64,000 nt of DNA from Helicobacter_D sp964464895 (GTDB taxonomy: Bacteria > Campylobacterota > Campylobacteria > Campylobacterales > Helicobacteraceae), in assembly GCA_964464895.1 (NCBI GenBank), contig CAYXGY010000002.1, positions 1 through 64,000 of the forward strand, read 5' to 3'. The position numbers and the translations under genes were made by a program. The notes below the pieces were generated by a model, which saw only the letters and a program-made list of their open reading frames with translations, was not told where the DNA came from and searched no databases. This document shows, piece by piece, positions 17,069-25,701 of the stretch; position 1 is the first letter of the stretch; each line of letters starts with the position of its first letter.

Positions 17069-18271
17069 ATGGTGATTTCATTTAATGTTTATGCCACTCT
17101 GCTTAGTATGATTTTTGTATTGCTTTTAGGACGTGTGATTATCAGAAGAGTCAAGGTGTTGCGTGATTATAATATCCCAGAACCTGTGGTGGGGGGAATC
17201 ATTGTCGCAATAATAATTTTTTTGCTCTATCACTATGGCAAGATAGAATTAAAGTTTGATAGTTCTCTAAAAGACCCTTTAATGCTTGCATTCTTTACGA
17301 GTATCGGGCTAAGTGCAGATTTCGCTTCGCTTAAAAAGGGTGGAAAACTACTGATTATCTTTTTGTTCATCGTGAGCGGATTGCTCGTCTTGCAAAATCT
17401 CATCGGCTTGAGCGTGGCTACACTCTTGGGTGTCAATCCCGTGATTGGATTGTTAGGCGGCTCTATTACGATGAGTGGCGGACACGGAACAGGGGCTGCG
17501 TGGGCGGAAATTTTCAAAGGTGCTCCTTATGGGTTTGCCGCGAGTATGGAGGTTGCAATGGCGAGCGCAACTTTTGGGCTTGTAATGGGCGGAATCGTGG
17601 GCGGTCCTGTGGCAAGGTTTTTGGTGCGAAGGTATCAATTAGAGCCAGACAAACGAACCCAAAATGATTTGCCTGTGGGATTTGAAAAGCCAGAAAAAGA
17701 ACGTTTGATTACCGCAGGTTCGTTTGTAGAATCCTTAGCTTTGATTATGGTTGCGCTCTTTGGCGGGACAGAGATAGCAAAAATGCTTCAGGGGGGATTT
17801 ACTCTCCCGACTTTTGTGTGGTGTCTCTTCATCGGCGTTTTGTTGCGTAATATCCTGCAAGCAACAAAGATTCATCAAGTGTTTGATAGGGAAGTTTCTG
17901 TGATTGGAAATGTCAGCCTTTCGCTGTTTCTTGCCTTTGCGCTGATGAGTATCAATCTGTGGCAGCTCGTTGCTTTGGCTCTCCCAATGGTGATTATTTT
18001 GGTGTGTCAAGTCGTGGCAATGGTAGCGTATGCGGTGTTGGTTACCTTTAGATTCTGCGGCAAGGATTATGATGCGGCAGTGCTTGCGGCGGGACATTGT
18101 GGATTTGGCTTAGGGGCAACTCCTACGGCAATGGTGAATATGCAAACCGTTACCACGCACTATGGACCAAGTCATACCGCGTTTATTGTCGTGCCACTCG
18201 TGGGTGCATTTTTTATTGATATTATCAATGCGCTAGTGATTAGCGGTGCATTAAAGCTACCATTTTTCTAA
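17069..18271 (+). CDS. gltS: Sodium/glutamate symporter GltS
   Basis: The 400-residue membrane protein is GltS, an ESS-family Na+-coupled glutamate transporter of the inner membrane. Diagnostic stretches are YNIPEPVVGGIIVA near the N-terminus, the GGSITMSGGHGTGAAWAE re-entrant loop near residue 135, and the second inverted-repeat loop AAGHCGFGLGATPTAMVNM near residue 345. About ten hydrophobic segments are visible and length equals the E. coli protein. A GT82 glycosyltransferase gene begins immediately after its stop codon, so the two and queF may be co-transcribed. Confidence 0.95.
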   Translation: MVISFNVYATLLSMIFVLLLGRVIIRRVKVLRDYNIPEPVVGGIIVAIIIFLLYHYGKIELKFDSSLKDPLMLAFFTSIGLSADFASLKKGGKLLIIFLFIVSGLLVLQNLIGLSVATLLGVNPVIGLLGGSITMSGGHGTGAAWAEIFKGAPYGFAASMEVAMASATFGLVMGGIVGGPVARFLVRRYQLEPDKRTQNDLPVGFEKPEKERLITAGSFVESLALIMVALFGGTEIAKMLQGGFTLPTFVWCLFIGVLLRNILQATKIHQVFDREVSVIGNVSLSLFLAFALMSINLWQLVALALPMVIILVCQVVAMVAYAVLVTFRFCGKDYDAAVLAAGHCGFGLGATPTAMVNMQTVTTHYGPSHTAFIVVPLVGAFFIDIINALVISGALKLPFF

Positions 18272-19537
18272 ATGTTAGATGATTTGATACTTTTAGTACG
18301 GATCTTGCGCAGATTTTTGGCGAATTTTTGTGTGCAATTCACAAAAAATAAGCTTTGGCGTAAAAAGATTCGGAATTTTATTGAGAATAGACGCTTTGAA
18401 ATTGGGTATTTAGAAATTGATAGTAAGATTCCATATAAAATTTGTAAAAAAATCAATACCTTTTGCAACGAAGACTTTCTTGCCCTAAACTTCGCTTTGG
18501 CACAAAATCTCCTTATAACACAAGAGGATTTAAGAATCTCTAATGCTTCTTGTGCCTCAAAACCTTATTTTGTAGAATCCAACAAAGTCCATAGCCTAAA
18601 TTCTCTAATTAATGGGTATGCCAATTCTAATGTGCGTCATTTTGGATTCTTTAGCTTTGATAAAAACTCCCAAAATCCCAAATCTCCGCTAAATCCTTGG
18701 GCATTTGTGAGAGTTAAAAACGAAGCAAGAACACTAAGGGCAAGTTTAGATTCTATATTACCTGCGATTCAAAGAGGAGTGATTGGCTATAATGATTGCG
18801 ATGATGGGAGTGAAGAGATTATTTTAGAATTTTGCAAAAACTATCCTAGTTTTATCCCTGCTAAATATCCATATCAAGTAATTATCAAAAACCCACCCAA
18901 ACTAGAAAATAAGTTGTATAATTATTATAACTTTGTGCTGTCTTTTATCCCAAAAAACGAATGGTTTATCAAGATTGATGTAGATCATCTCTATGATGCC
19001 AAAAAGCTTTATAAGAGTTTTTATTTGCCGAAAAATAAATGGGATATGGTCAATTATAAACGCATTAATTTACAAATTATAGAATCACAAGTATGTATTA
19101 TGCAAAATTGGGATAAATCTTATTTGCTTGAAATTGGCGACCAAAAGCTTTGTTGCAATTGTGCGTGTGCGTTTTTTGAACGCATAGATACACGAGGAGA
19201 TATTTATAATATACCAACAGAGACGCAAAAGGAATTAATGAAAAACTATCAAAGCCTAGAAACCCTGCGGCTATTTGCTGTTTTTAAGGATGGCCAAGTG
19301 CGTGAGGATTGGCTATTTGTAGAATATTGTATGAAAAGAATTTCTAGTGAGCTTATGCAGTTTCACTTCCCACACATCAAAAAGGCAAGAGAAAATCATA
19401 GAATTCATAAATTTATTACCATAGAAGATTTAGAAAAACAATCAAAAGAAGGAGAATTTTTAGATAAAATTGACCCCTCTTTACTTGATAAAGAAAAAAT
19501 TTTAAATCTTTATGAGAGATTTGACCTAAAACGTTAA
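18272..19537 (+). CDS. GT82-type beta-1,4-N-acetylgalactosaminyltransferase-like glycosyltransferase (CgtA family)
   Basis: The 421-residue protein closely resembles C. jejuni CgtA, which adds GalNAc to sialylated LOS outer core, and related capsule or LOS enzymes. Shared stretches as I recall them include SPLNPWAFVRVKNEA, ILPAIQRGVIGYNDC, DGSEEIILEFCK and WFIKIDVDHLYDAKKLY; DVDH is the expected DxD metal-binding motif. The N-terminal 100 residues are basic and hydrophobic, probably membrane-associating. The C-terminal third differs more and has HFPHIKKAREN where CgtA has a similar His-Phe-Pro segment. The ATG follows the gltS stop without a gap, an unusual genomic context for an LOS glycosyltransferase. 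Acceptor and donor are inferred. Confidence 0.85.
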   Translation: MLDDLILLVRILRRFLANFCVQFTKNKLWRKKIRNFIENRRFEIGYLEIDSKIPYKICKKINTFCNEDFLALNFALAQNLLITQEDLRISNASCASKPYFVESNKVHSLNSLINGYANSNVRHFGFFSFDKNSQNPKSPLNPWAFVRVKNEARTLRASLDSILPAIQRGVIGYNDCDDGSEEIILEFCKNYPSFIPAKYPYQVIIKNPPKLENKLYNYYNFVLSFIPKNEWFIKIDVDHLYDAKKLYKSFYLPKNKWDMVNYKRINLQIIESQVCIMQNWDKSYLLEIGDQKLCCNCACAFFERIDTRGDIYNIPTETQKELMKNYQSLETLRLFAVFKDGQVREDWLFVEYCMKRISSELMQFHFPHIKKARENHRIHKFITIEDLEKQSKEGEFLDKIDPSLLDKEKILNLYERFDLKR

Positions 19538-19549
19538 AAGGAATCATAA

Positions 19550-20038
19550 ATGAAGAATCTATCACCCAAAGAATCCCTCACGCATTTGGGAAATCAAACG
19601 CAATATGCTTTTGAATATGACAAAAGCCTTTTAGAGACTTTCGCTAATCGCTATCAAGAGCGAGATTATTTCGTCAAGTTTAATTGCCCCGAATTTACGA
19701 GCCTCTGCCCCATTACAGGGCAGCCGGATTTCGCAACACTTTATATTTCCTATATCCCGGATAAAAAAATGGTAGAATCCAAATCCCTCAAGCTCTATCT
19801 CTTTAGCTTTCGTAATTATGGGGGATTCCACGAAGAATGCGTGAATAGAATCTTAGAAGACTTGGTAGAGTTAATGCAGCCGCGTTATCTTGAAGTATGG
19901 GGGAAATTCCTACCGCGTGGGGGAATCAGCATTGACCCTTATGCAAACTATGGAATCCCTAATACAAAATACGCCCAAATGGCAGAATATCGCCTCACCC
20001 ACCACGATTTGAATTTAGAAAAAATAGATAATCGCTAA
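19550..20038 (+). CDS. queF: NADPH-dependent 7-cyano-7-deazaguanine reductase (preQ0 reductase)
   Basis: QueF reduces preQ0 to preQ1 in queuosine synthesis for tRNA wobble modification. The short (162-residue) YkvM-type form is seen here: FTSLCPITGQPDFA contains the catalytic Cys that forms the thioimide adduct, and ESKSLKLYLFSFRNYGGFHEE is the QueF signature plus substrate-binding Glu-His. The gene is 12 bp after the glycosyltransferase gene with AAAGGA before the ATG. A queuosine-precursor transporter gene lies 8 kb downstream. Confidence 0.96.
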   Translation: MKNLSPKESLTHLGNQTQYAFEYDKSLLETFANRYQERDYFVKFNCPEFTSLCPITGQPDFATLYISYIPDKKMVESKSLKLYLFSFRNYGGFHEECVNRILEDLVELMQPRYLEVWGKFLPRGGISIDPYANYGIPNTKYAQMAEYRLTHHDLNLEKIDNR

Positions 20039-20266
20039 ACTTTCTATCTGCAAGATTGGAATGTCGCCTCTTGCCACATTCCTCATAATGACGCAATGGA
20101 ATCGCGAGTATGCGAGATTATGGATTGTCTGCGCTCTTATAATGACTAAACCCCCAATGTTTGGCGGGTGGGATTCCCCTCCTACAAATTAAACTCTCTT
20201 AATTAAAACTTTACCAACAAAAACATTAAATTTCATTCATTCAGTAGATTTTAAGCAAAATGTAAG
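20039..20266. repeat. Intergenic spacer with degenerate dispersed-repeat sequence
   Basis: No gene recognised. Positions about 20048-20130 contain words shared with other spacers of this window (TTGCCAC-ATTCC, ATAATGACGCAATGGAATCGCGAG), consistent with a decayed copy of an intergenic repeat. Confidence 0.5.
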
Positions 20267-20278
20267 GGGGGGGGGGGG
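20267..20278 (+). promoter_or_regulatory. G12 homopolymer in the promoter region of the lipoprotein cassette (candidate phase-variable switch)
   Basis: Twelve consecutive G lie directly upstream of CATAATAT (20279-20286), a plausible -10 region, and about 53 bp before the cassette's first ATG. A run of this length is expected to slip. Changing its length would alter spacing between the -10 region and upstream promoter elements, a known mode of transcriptional phase variation. A clear -35 box was not identified. Confidence 0.7.
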
Positions 20279-20331
20279 CATAATATTTACTTTTATTTGC
20301 AAAATTTTAAGAAATTTAAGGAGTGATTCTG

Positions 20332-20994
20332 ATGAATAATAAAGTTTTGAAATTGCATAAGATTTCAAATGGATTTAAGGCTTTGCTTCTTGCAAGTGTG
20401 TTGCTTGCGGGGTGTGGTGAGAGTGATGCTTCCGCTGGTGAAGGAGGGAGTTCTTGGCTAGGGAAAAGCGTAGAGTTTGATATTACGGCGAAACCACACT
20501 TTGAAGAATACCGTGGTGAACTTCAACAAAAAAATCTATTGGTGGTTCTTTCAAAAAATGATGAAAAGGTAAAGATTACTGATGTGATTGTCAATCGTGG
20601 GAATTGCAAAGTGTATGATGTTGGAGAGGAATACAATGTATATTCTGCAAATGAGGAGAGGGAAAAAGCTTTCTTTGAAAAACATCCAGAATATGATTTT
20701 ATAAAAGAAGGGAAAAAACTCCCAACCAAAGAGGGTAAGCTTGTTGAGTATTATAATAAATTCTCTCCCTTCTTTAACCTTTTTGGTGTCCGTATTATGA
20801 ATTCTGATGAATACTTTAACGACCTTACAGAAGAGGCACAAGCAATCTATGATAAGGAGCGTGAAGATTCAAGAAAAGTGCTTGGCTTCGGCGGAGAAGC
20901 TACTTATTCAATTGGTTGCTCCCCTGATAGTGTTTTAGAAGTTACTATCAAAACAGACAGAGGAGAAGTCAGCTATAAAATGGGGGGGAGATAA
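20332..20994 (+). CDS. Putative lipoprotein, first gene of an unknown three-gene cassette
   Basis: The product (220 residues from the preferred ATG) has a short basic N-terminus, a hydrophobic helix and the lipobox LLAGC at residue 27-31, so it should be lipid-anchored. The mature part is hydrophilic, rich in Lys, Glu and Tyr, with two further cysteines (GNCKVYDV and YSIGCSPD) that could pair. I do not recognise the family. AAGGAG at 20318-20323 sets the start at ATG 20332 rather than the GTG at 20323. The stop overlaps the next start (TAATG). Expression may vary with the G12 tract upstream. Confidence 0.8.
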   Translation: MNNKVLKLHKISNGFKALLLASVLLAGCGESDASAGEGGSSWLGKSVEFDITAKPHFEEYRGELQQKNLLVVLSKNDEKVKITDVIVNRGNCKVYDVGEEYNVYSANEEREKAFFEKHPEYDFIKEGKKLPTKEGKLVEYYNKFSPFFNLFGVRIMNSDEYFNDLTEEAQAIYDKEREDSRKVLGFGGEATYSIGCSPDSVLEVTIKTDRGEVSYKMGGR

Positions 20995-21683
20995 TGAATC
21001 CCCCACAATCTTCTCTACATATCCCCTCCCATTCCTTCCCAGAGTTTATAGAGGAATTATGGGAGAAGTTATGCTCCAATGGTCTTTATGGATTATCACA
21101 AAAGAATCTTTATGATTATCTCCTTTATCTTTTCAACAAATACGATACAAATCACTTCTTTGATAACAATACCAATGAACAAAACGAACGTTTGCTTAAA
21201 ACCACTGCAACCAAAATCAAAGCAGCCAAGAAAAACATCTCTGTTCAGTTTATGGAAGAGAAAGAATACAGCCAACTCTTCAACACATTCTTAGAAAAAC
21301 TAGAGCAAGGAAAGATTAAACTCCATTTGAATAATAAAAACTATAAATTACGATTAGTCTTAGAGAATCCAAGCCTTAAAAGTATTTTAAAATCTAAACT
21401 TAAAAACATCTCTGCAAATAGCTTTGAATATACCCTAAACAATGAAATCGTAGAGATAGATTTGGGAATCTTTCTAGCAATGCTTGAGAGAGAACTCAAA
21501 TCCAATGCTTTATTAAAGGATTCCTCGAGAGATTATTTAAATCAAATCATTCAAGAAGTCAAAAGACAGAATCTTACACAAGATTTTCTTGAACTTACTG
21601 CAGCAGTGATACAACTTCCTATGGATAGAGGAAGTGCATTCATAACAAAAGTTACACATCTTTTAGAAAGGAGTAAAAAATGA
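20994..21683 (+). CDS. Hypothetical soluble protein between two lipoproteins
   Basis: The 229-residue protein has no signal peptide or membrane helix and is mostly alpha-helical with many Lys, Asn and Leu residues; I recognise no family. It overlaps the upstream lipoprotein stop by one base and the downstream lipoprotein start by 4 bp (ATGA), so all three are translated from one message. Being cytoplasmic by prediction between two exported lipoproteins, it could be a chaperone, regulator or effector-like partner, but the sequence gives no direct hint. Confidence 0.75.
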   Translation: MNPPQSSLHIPSHSFPEFIEELWEKLCSNGLYGLSQKNLYDYLLYLFNKYDTNHFFDNNTNEQNERLLKTTATKIKAAKKNISVQFMEEKEYSQLFNTFLEKLEQGKIKLHLNNKNYKLRLVLENPSLKSILKSKLKNISANSFEYTLNNEIVEIDLGIFLAMLERELKSNALLKDSSRDYLNQIIQEVKRQNLTQDFLELTAAVIQLPMDRGSAFITKVTHLLERSKK

Positions 21684-22714
21684 AAAAGGTTTGGATGGTG
21701 GTGTTAGTAGCAGGAGTGTTTTTCGGGGGGTGTAGTCAAGCAGTTTTAAATAGTTTGTTGCAAGAACCTGCAAATAACGAACGTAATTTGTCTGTGGAGG
21801 AGGATAGAGGATTAAACGCTTTGCAGGCAGTATATAAACCCGAAGGCTATGGATTTAAAGGAGAGCAATACTTCAAATTTGAAGATACAATGTCTGATAA
21901 ATATAAGAATGGAATCAATCAAAAAGAAATTATTAAAGCACTCGAGCCAAAAAAAGTGAAAAGGTGTCAAACTCCGCAGGACAAGGTAGAGGGGTGTATA
22001 GAAATGACGATTTACAAGCCCAATGAAAAAACTCCTTATGGTTGGATTTTCTCATTAGATGAAGTAATAGAAAATACCCATACAGTGCAGAAGAACTTGT
22101 CTTTAGAAGAACAAATGGAGACAGGAGAAAAGAGGAAAAGGTTGTCTTTAGATGATATTGCAGAAGTGGAACGACAAGAATGTCTAAAGAAAGGGAGGTG
22201 CCATGTTTCCAAAGGGCTCATAGAGTATGGAAATGCTGTTGCAAAATATTTTGAAAATAATCAAGTAGAGAGAATAGTCTATTTTCAAGAAGTAAGAATT
22301 GATAAACGTTGGAATTGGGATAAGTCAATCTTGGATAAGGAGGGAGAAGTCAAGAGCTCTGTTAGTGTCTCACAAGATGAACTAATTAGTAGAGAATCTT
22401 TCACAAGAATGTTAGCCTTTTCGAAAGAACTTCCTTTTCACAGGGTGAATTCTATAATTTTTTATAAGGGAGAAGAATTGAGTCGTTGGCTCAAGGGCAT
22501 AAAAGAATGCAAAACTAGAGCAGATATAAAAGGAACTTGTGTTGAATCGTACGATGCAATGTCATCTGTCTTTTATATTGATGGCAAGAGATATGTTAAG
22601 CGTACGTTATACAACCGTGGGTCACCAGTATATCTTAGTAGAGTATTTGATGATTCTGTAGAAAGACAAATAGGTTCTCTTGATGTGTCAAAAATAATGA
22701 ATGAGTTAAAATAA
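21680..22714 (+). CDS. Putative lipoprotein, third gene of the cassette
   Basis: The 344-residue product starts MKKVWMVVLVAGVFFGGC: a basic start, hydrophobic helix and lipobox (FFGGC, Cys18). The mature part is hydrophilic and charged, with cysteine pairs at KRCQTPQDKVEGC and later RQECLKKGRCH and ECKTRADIKGTC; the spacing of the pairs suggests several disulfides. No family recognised. It overlaps the preceding gene by 4 bp and ends the cassette; a repeat-containing spacer follows. Confidence 0.8.
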   Translation: MKKVWMVVLVAGVFFGGCSQAVLNSLLQEPANNERNLSVEEDRGLNALQAVYKPEGYGFKGEQYFKFEDTMSDKYKNGINQKEIIKALEPKKVKRCQTPQDKVEGCIEMTIYKPNEKTPYGWIFSLDEVIENTHTVQKNLSLEEQMETGEKRKRLSLDDIAEVERQECLKKGRCHVSKGLIEYGNAVAKYFENNQVERIVYFQEVRIDKRWNWDKSILDKEGEVKSSVSVSQDELISRESFTRMLAFSKELPFHRVNSIIFYKGEELSRWLKGIKECKTRADIKGTCVESYDAMSSVFYIDGKRYVKRTLYNRGSPVYLSRVFDDSVERQIGSLDVSKIMNELK

Positions 22715-22985
22715 TGCGCCTACTTTTCAAATAAGCAATGGAATCACCATTTGTCCTTGCGTCTTTATGAAGCCTTTTTAAGAGTTTGTGGCGATTGTCC
22801 CCTGCTCTTGCAAGATTCCACTTGTGGAATGGTGGCAATCCACAATGTAGAATCTTGCTGATGATTGAGATGAGGTTATAGATTGTTTTGTTTGCAATGA
22901 CGCAAGGCACTTGCAAGATTCTATTGTGTTTTGTTACATTTTCACCCCTCCCCTACCACCTGTAATTATTATTTTATCTAAAAAA
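22715..22985. repeat. Intergenic spacer with dispersed palindromic repeat
   Basis: About 270 bp without a gene. It contains a perfect inverted repeat ATTCCAC-TT-GTGGAAT at 22815-22830 flanked by CTTGCAAG on the left and GTGGCAATCC on the right, and GCAATGACG at 22894-22902. The same arrangement (CTTGCGAGATTCC..GTGGAATC.TAGCAA) is found at about 43609-43640. Confidence 0.65.
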
Positions 22986-22987
22986 TG

Positions 22988-22993
22988 TATAAT
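22988..22993 (+). promoter_or_regulatory. Extended -10 promoter (TGTATAAT) of the dsb-mla operon
   Basis: A consensus TATAAT preceded by TG stands 30 bp before the ATG of the DsbC-like gene, with TAAGGA as ribosome binding site at about 23013. Confidence 0.6.
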
Positions 22994-23023
22994 ACACCCC
23001 AATTTTATAACTAAGGAATTTTA

Positions 23024-23764
23024 ATGCAAAAACTCTTTTTAAGTATTGCTGTGATGACTTCCCTTGCAAGCTTTGCGGTTGCGGGATTTGAGGAGAATTT
23101 CAAAAAAAGTATCAAGAATCTTTCGGGCGTTGAAACAGAAGTGCAGCTCAAAAAGCCCCTCAAAAGCTTTAAAAATCAATATTTTGTGATTGGGCGCACA
23201 CAAAGCGGGGAGATTTTTCCTGTGATTGTCAGTCAAGATGGAAATTATTTTGTCGCATTAAGCTCTATGATGAGTTTGGCGAAAGAGGATTCCGCAATGA
23301 TTATGGAGGAGCTTAACAAAGCGGGCAAAGAGAAAGAGCAAAAAGACGCTAAAGTCCTCCAAACGCTTTTTGCAAGCTTCAGTCCCAATGACTTTATTTT
23401 TCTCAAAGGAGAGGGCGAGAATCTGCCTACTACAATCGTAGTAACTGACCCGGATTGTCCTTATTGTCGCAAACAATTAGAGGCAATAGAATCCGAACTC
23501 AAACAAACAAATTTGAAATTGATTTTCGCTCCTGTGCATGAAAAAGAAGCATTTATCAAAGCCCAATTAGCGATGAATCAAACCGCAAGCTTGAAAGCAG
23601 ACGACACAAAAGGCAAAATCAAAATTTTGCGCAAATTCTATCAAGACATTTCTCTAAGCAAAAAGGAAATGGAAACAGACATTACACAAGTGCGCAACAA
23701 CACAAATAAGATTTTTGATAGCAAAGTCATCAGAGGCGTTCCCTTTGTCTTTGAACAAAAATAA
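23024..23764 (+). CDS. Periplasmic thiol:disulfide interchange protein (DsbC/DsbG-like thioredoxin fold)
   Basis: The 246-residue protein has a signal peptide (about residues 1-20, ending AVAG) and a thioredoxin-like domain with the active site DPDCPYCRKQLE near residue 145, preceded by the strand TTIVVT. The N-terminal part (about 25-100) resembles the dimerisation region of DsbC-type proteins (FPVIVSQDGNYFV). The C-terminal VIRGVPFVFEQ supplies the cis-proline loop (GVPF). It should act on periplasmic cysteines; the neighbouring cassette of cysteine-containing lipoproteins is a conceivable substrate set, but this is inference. mlaE-like gene follows after 18 bp. Confidence 0.85.
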   Translation: MQKLFLSIAVMTSLASFAVAGFEENFKKSIKNLSGVETEVQLKKPLKSFKNQYFVIGRTQSGEIFPVIVSQDGNYFVALSSMMSLAKEDSAMIMEELNKAGKEKEQKDAKVLQTLFASFSPNDFIFLKGEGENLPTTIVVTDPDCPYCRKQLEAIESELKQTNLKLIFAPVHEKEAFIKAQLAMNQTASLKADDTKGKIKILRKFYQDISLSKKEMETDITQVRNNTNKIFDSKVIRGVPFVFEQK

Positions 23765-23782
23765 TCTTAATAATGGCAGCCA

Positions 23783-24949
23783 ATGCAGGCAAATTTAGAG
23801 ATTCTTTATGAGAATGCAGAAAGTGTAAAGATTGTCTTGGGTGGGGTTTGGGATAAGAGCCTCTCTAGGCAAGCTCTCGCGGCATTGGATAGGGTTTGGG
23901 ATTCTGTTGTGAAATATGCAGAATCGCAAAGGAGCGTGAGTGCGGGTATCACGCTCAAAGAGGATTTTGATTTAGATTTCTGCGGTGGGGAAATTTTGTT
24001 GCGGTGGCTAGAGGACTTTAAATCTAGGCAAATGACAAGAATCCGACTTGACGATTCACAAAATGCCCTCCTCATCTCTGAAAAGCCCAAGCGGATTTTT
24101 ACGATTTTGCAAGACAAAACGACACCCAATAAAACCGCAATTACAGAGGAATTAATCCAATGGCATTTGGATACTTTTTGGATTCTAAAGAATTGGAGTC
24201 ATCGTCTCTTTGTCGCTCTTGGGTTTTTAGGAGAAATGCTCTATTATTTTTTGATTAGCCTGATAAATCCTGCAAATATTCGCCTTAAAGCTTTGTTTTT
24301 CCAGATTCAAGAGGCGTTAATCAAGGCAATCCCGATTGTCTCTTTGGCTTGTTTTTTGATTGGAATCGTAGTAGCCTATCAAGGAAGCCTCCAGCTTGCA
24401 CAATTTGGGGCAAGCATTCTGATTGTTGAAATGAGTTCTATGCTGACTTTGCGCGAAATGTCGCCGATAATCACCGCAATTATTATCGCGGGTCGTAGCG
24501 CATCGGCGTTTAGCGCAGAGATTGGAATGATGCGTGCCACGCAAGAGATTGACGCGATGAATGTAATGGGATTTAATCCAATGAGTTTTTTAGTATTGCC
24601 CCGCGTCATTGCGCTTTGTGTCGCATTGCCTCTTGTCGTTTTTATCGCGGATATATTCGGGCTTGTGGGAGCAATGCTCGTTTCATCAATGCAACTAGAA
24701 ATTAGCAGTGAGCAGTTTGTAGAGCGGTTTTTACAAATGGTGGATATGCGGCATTTTTGGGTAGGATTCCTCAAAGCTCCCTTTTTTGGCTTGATTGTCG
24801 CGCTCATTGGTTGCTATCACGGATTTGTCGTAGCAAAAGACACGCGTAGTATCGGAATCCATACGACAAAAAGCGTGGTAGAATCTATCTTTTGCGTGAT
24901 TGCTTTTGATGCGTTGTGTTCTGTAATCTTTACGCAATTGGGTTGGTAA
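23783..24949 (+). CDS. mlaE: MlaE-family lipid ABC transporter permease
   Basis: The 388-residue inner-membrane protein belongs to the MlaE/YrbE permease family that moves phospholipids between inner and outer membrane. The N-terminal about 125 residues look like a STAS-type domain fused to the permease, a common arrangement in this lineage. The permease has the family signature EMSPIITAIIIAGRSASAFSAEIGMM near residues 228-254, followed by TQEIDAMNVMGFNP. It is directly followed by mlaF- and mlaD-like genes, completing the core transporter. No mlaA or mlaC was seen in the window. Confidence 0.92.
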   Translation: MQANLEILYENAESVKIVLGGVWDKSLSRQALAALDRVWDSVVKYAESQRSVSAGITLKEDFDLDFCGGEILLRWLEDFKSRQMTRIRLDDSQNALLISEKPKRIFTILQDKTTPNKTAITEELIQWHLDTFWILKNWSHRLFVALGFLGEMLYYFLISLINPANIRLKALFFQIQEALIKAIPIVSLACFLIGIVVAYQGSLQLAQFGASILIVEMSSMLTLREMSPIITAIIIAGRSASAFSAEIGMMRATQEIDAMNVMGFNPMSFLVLPRVIALCVALPLVVFIADIFGLVGAMLVSSMQLEISSEQFVERFLQMVDMRHFWVGFLKAPFFGLIVALIGCYHGFVVAKDTRSIGIHTTKSVVESIFCVIAFDALCSVIFTQLGW

Positions 24950-25693
24950 ATGGAAGCAAGCACTCAAAATATCGTAGAGATTCGGAATCTTATAACAACT
25001 TATGGCACACGCGTAATTCACGATAGAATCTCTTTTAATATAGGCAAAAAAGAAATTTTTGCTTTGCTTGGCGGAAGCGGAAGTGGCAAAAGCACGTTGC
25101 TAAATACAATGATTTTCTTAAAACAGCCTAAGAGCGGGGAAGTGCGGATTTTGGGGCAGGATATTTGGAAGCTGAATGCGAAAGACGCACTGAAAATGAA
25201 ACTAAATATCGGGGTTTTGTTTCAATTTGGCGCACTCTTTAGCTCCCTAAGTGTCTTGGAGAATCTCACGATTCCTTTGCGCGAATGGACACATTTTAGT
25301 AGTCAAGACATAGAATCACTTGCGTATATTTGGCTGACGCGCGTGGGGTTAAAGGCAGAAGTGGCAAAACTCTATCCCAATGAATTAAGCGGCGGAATGG
25401 TGAAACGCGTAGGATTGGCGCGCGCGCTTGCTTTGAGTCCCAAGATTTTATTTTTAGATGAACCAACGAGCGGATTAGACCCTAAGAGCGCAAGACATTT
25501 TGATGATTTGATTATGGAATTAAGAGATTTATTAGAACTTAGTGTCGTAATGGTAACACACGATATGGAATCTGTGAAAGGTGCGGTGGATAGAATGGTG
25601 ATATTAAAAGACCAAAAGGTGTTTTTTGAAGGAAGTGTGCGCACTTTGGAGCAACAAACAGAATCGCTAGATTTGTTTTTGTATCAGATTTAA
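24950..25693 (+). CDS. mlaF: MlaF-family ABC transporter ATP-binding protein
   Basis: The 247-residue ATPase has Walker A GGSGSGKST, signature LSGGMVKRVGLARAL (the GGM variant is typical of MlaF), Walker B ILFLDEPTSGLD and a switch His in VTHDMES. It powers the MlaE permease. The ATG follows the mlaE stop with no gap, so stoichiometric translation is expected. Confidence 0.95.
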   Translation: MEASTQNIVEIRNLITTYGTRVIHDRISFNIGKKEIFALLGGSGSGKSTLLNTMIFLKQPKSGEVRILGQDIWKLNAKDALKMKLNIGVLFQFGALFSSLSVLENLTIPLREWTHFSSQDIESLAYIWLTRVGLKAEVAKLYPNELSGGMVKRVGLARALALSPKILFLDEPTSGLDPKSARHFDDLIMELRDLLELSVVMVTHDMESVKGAVDRMVILKDQKVFFEGSVRTLEQQTESLDLFLYQI

Positions 25694-25701
25694 GGAGTAT
25701 T

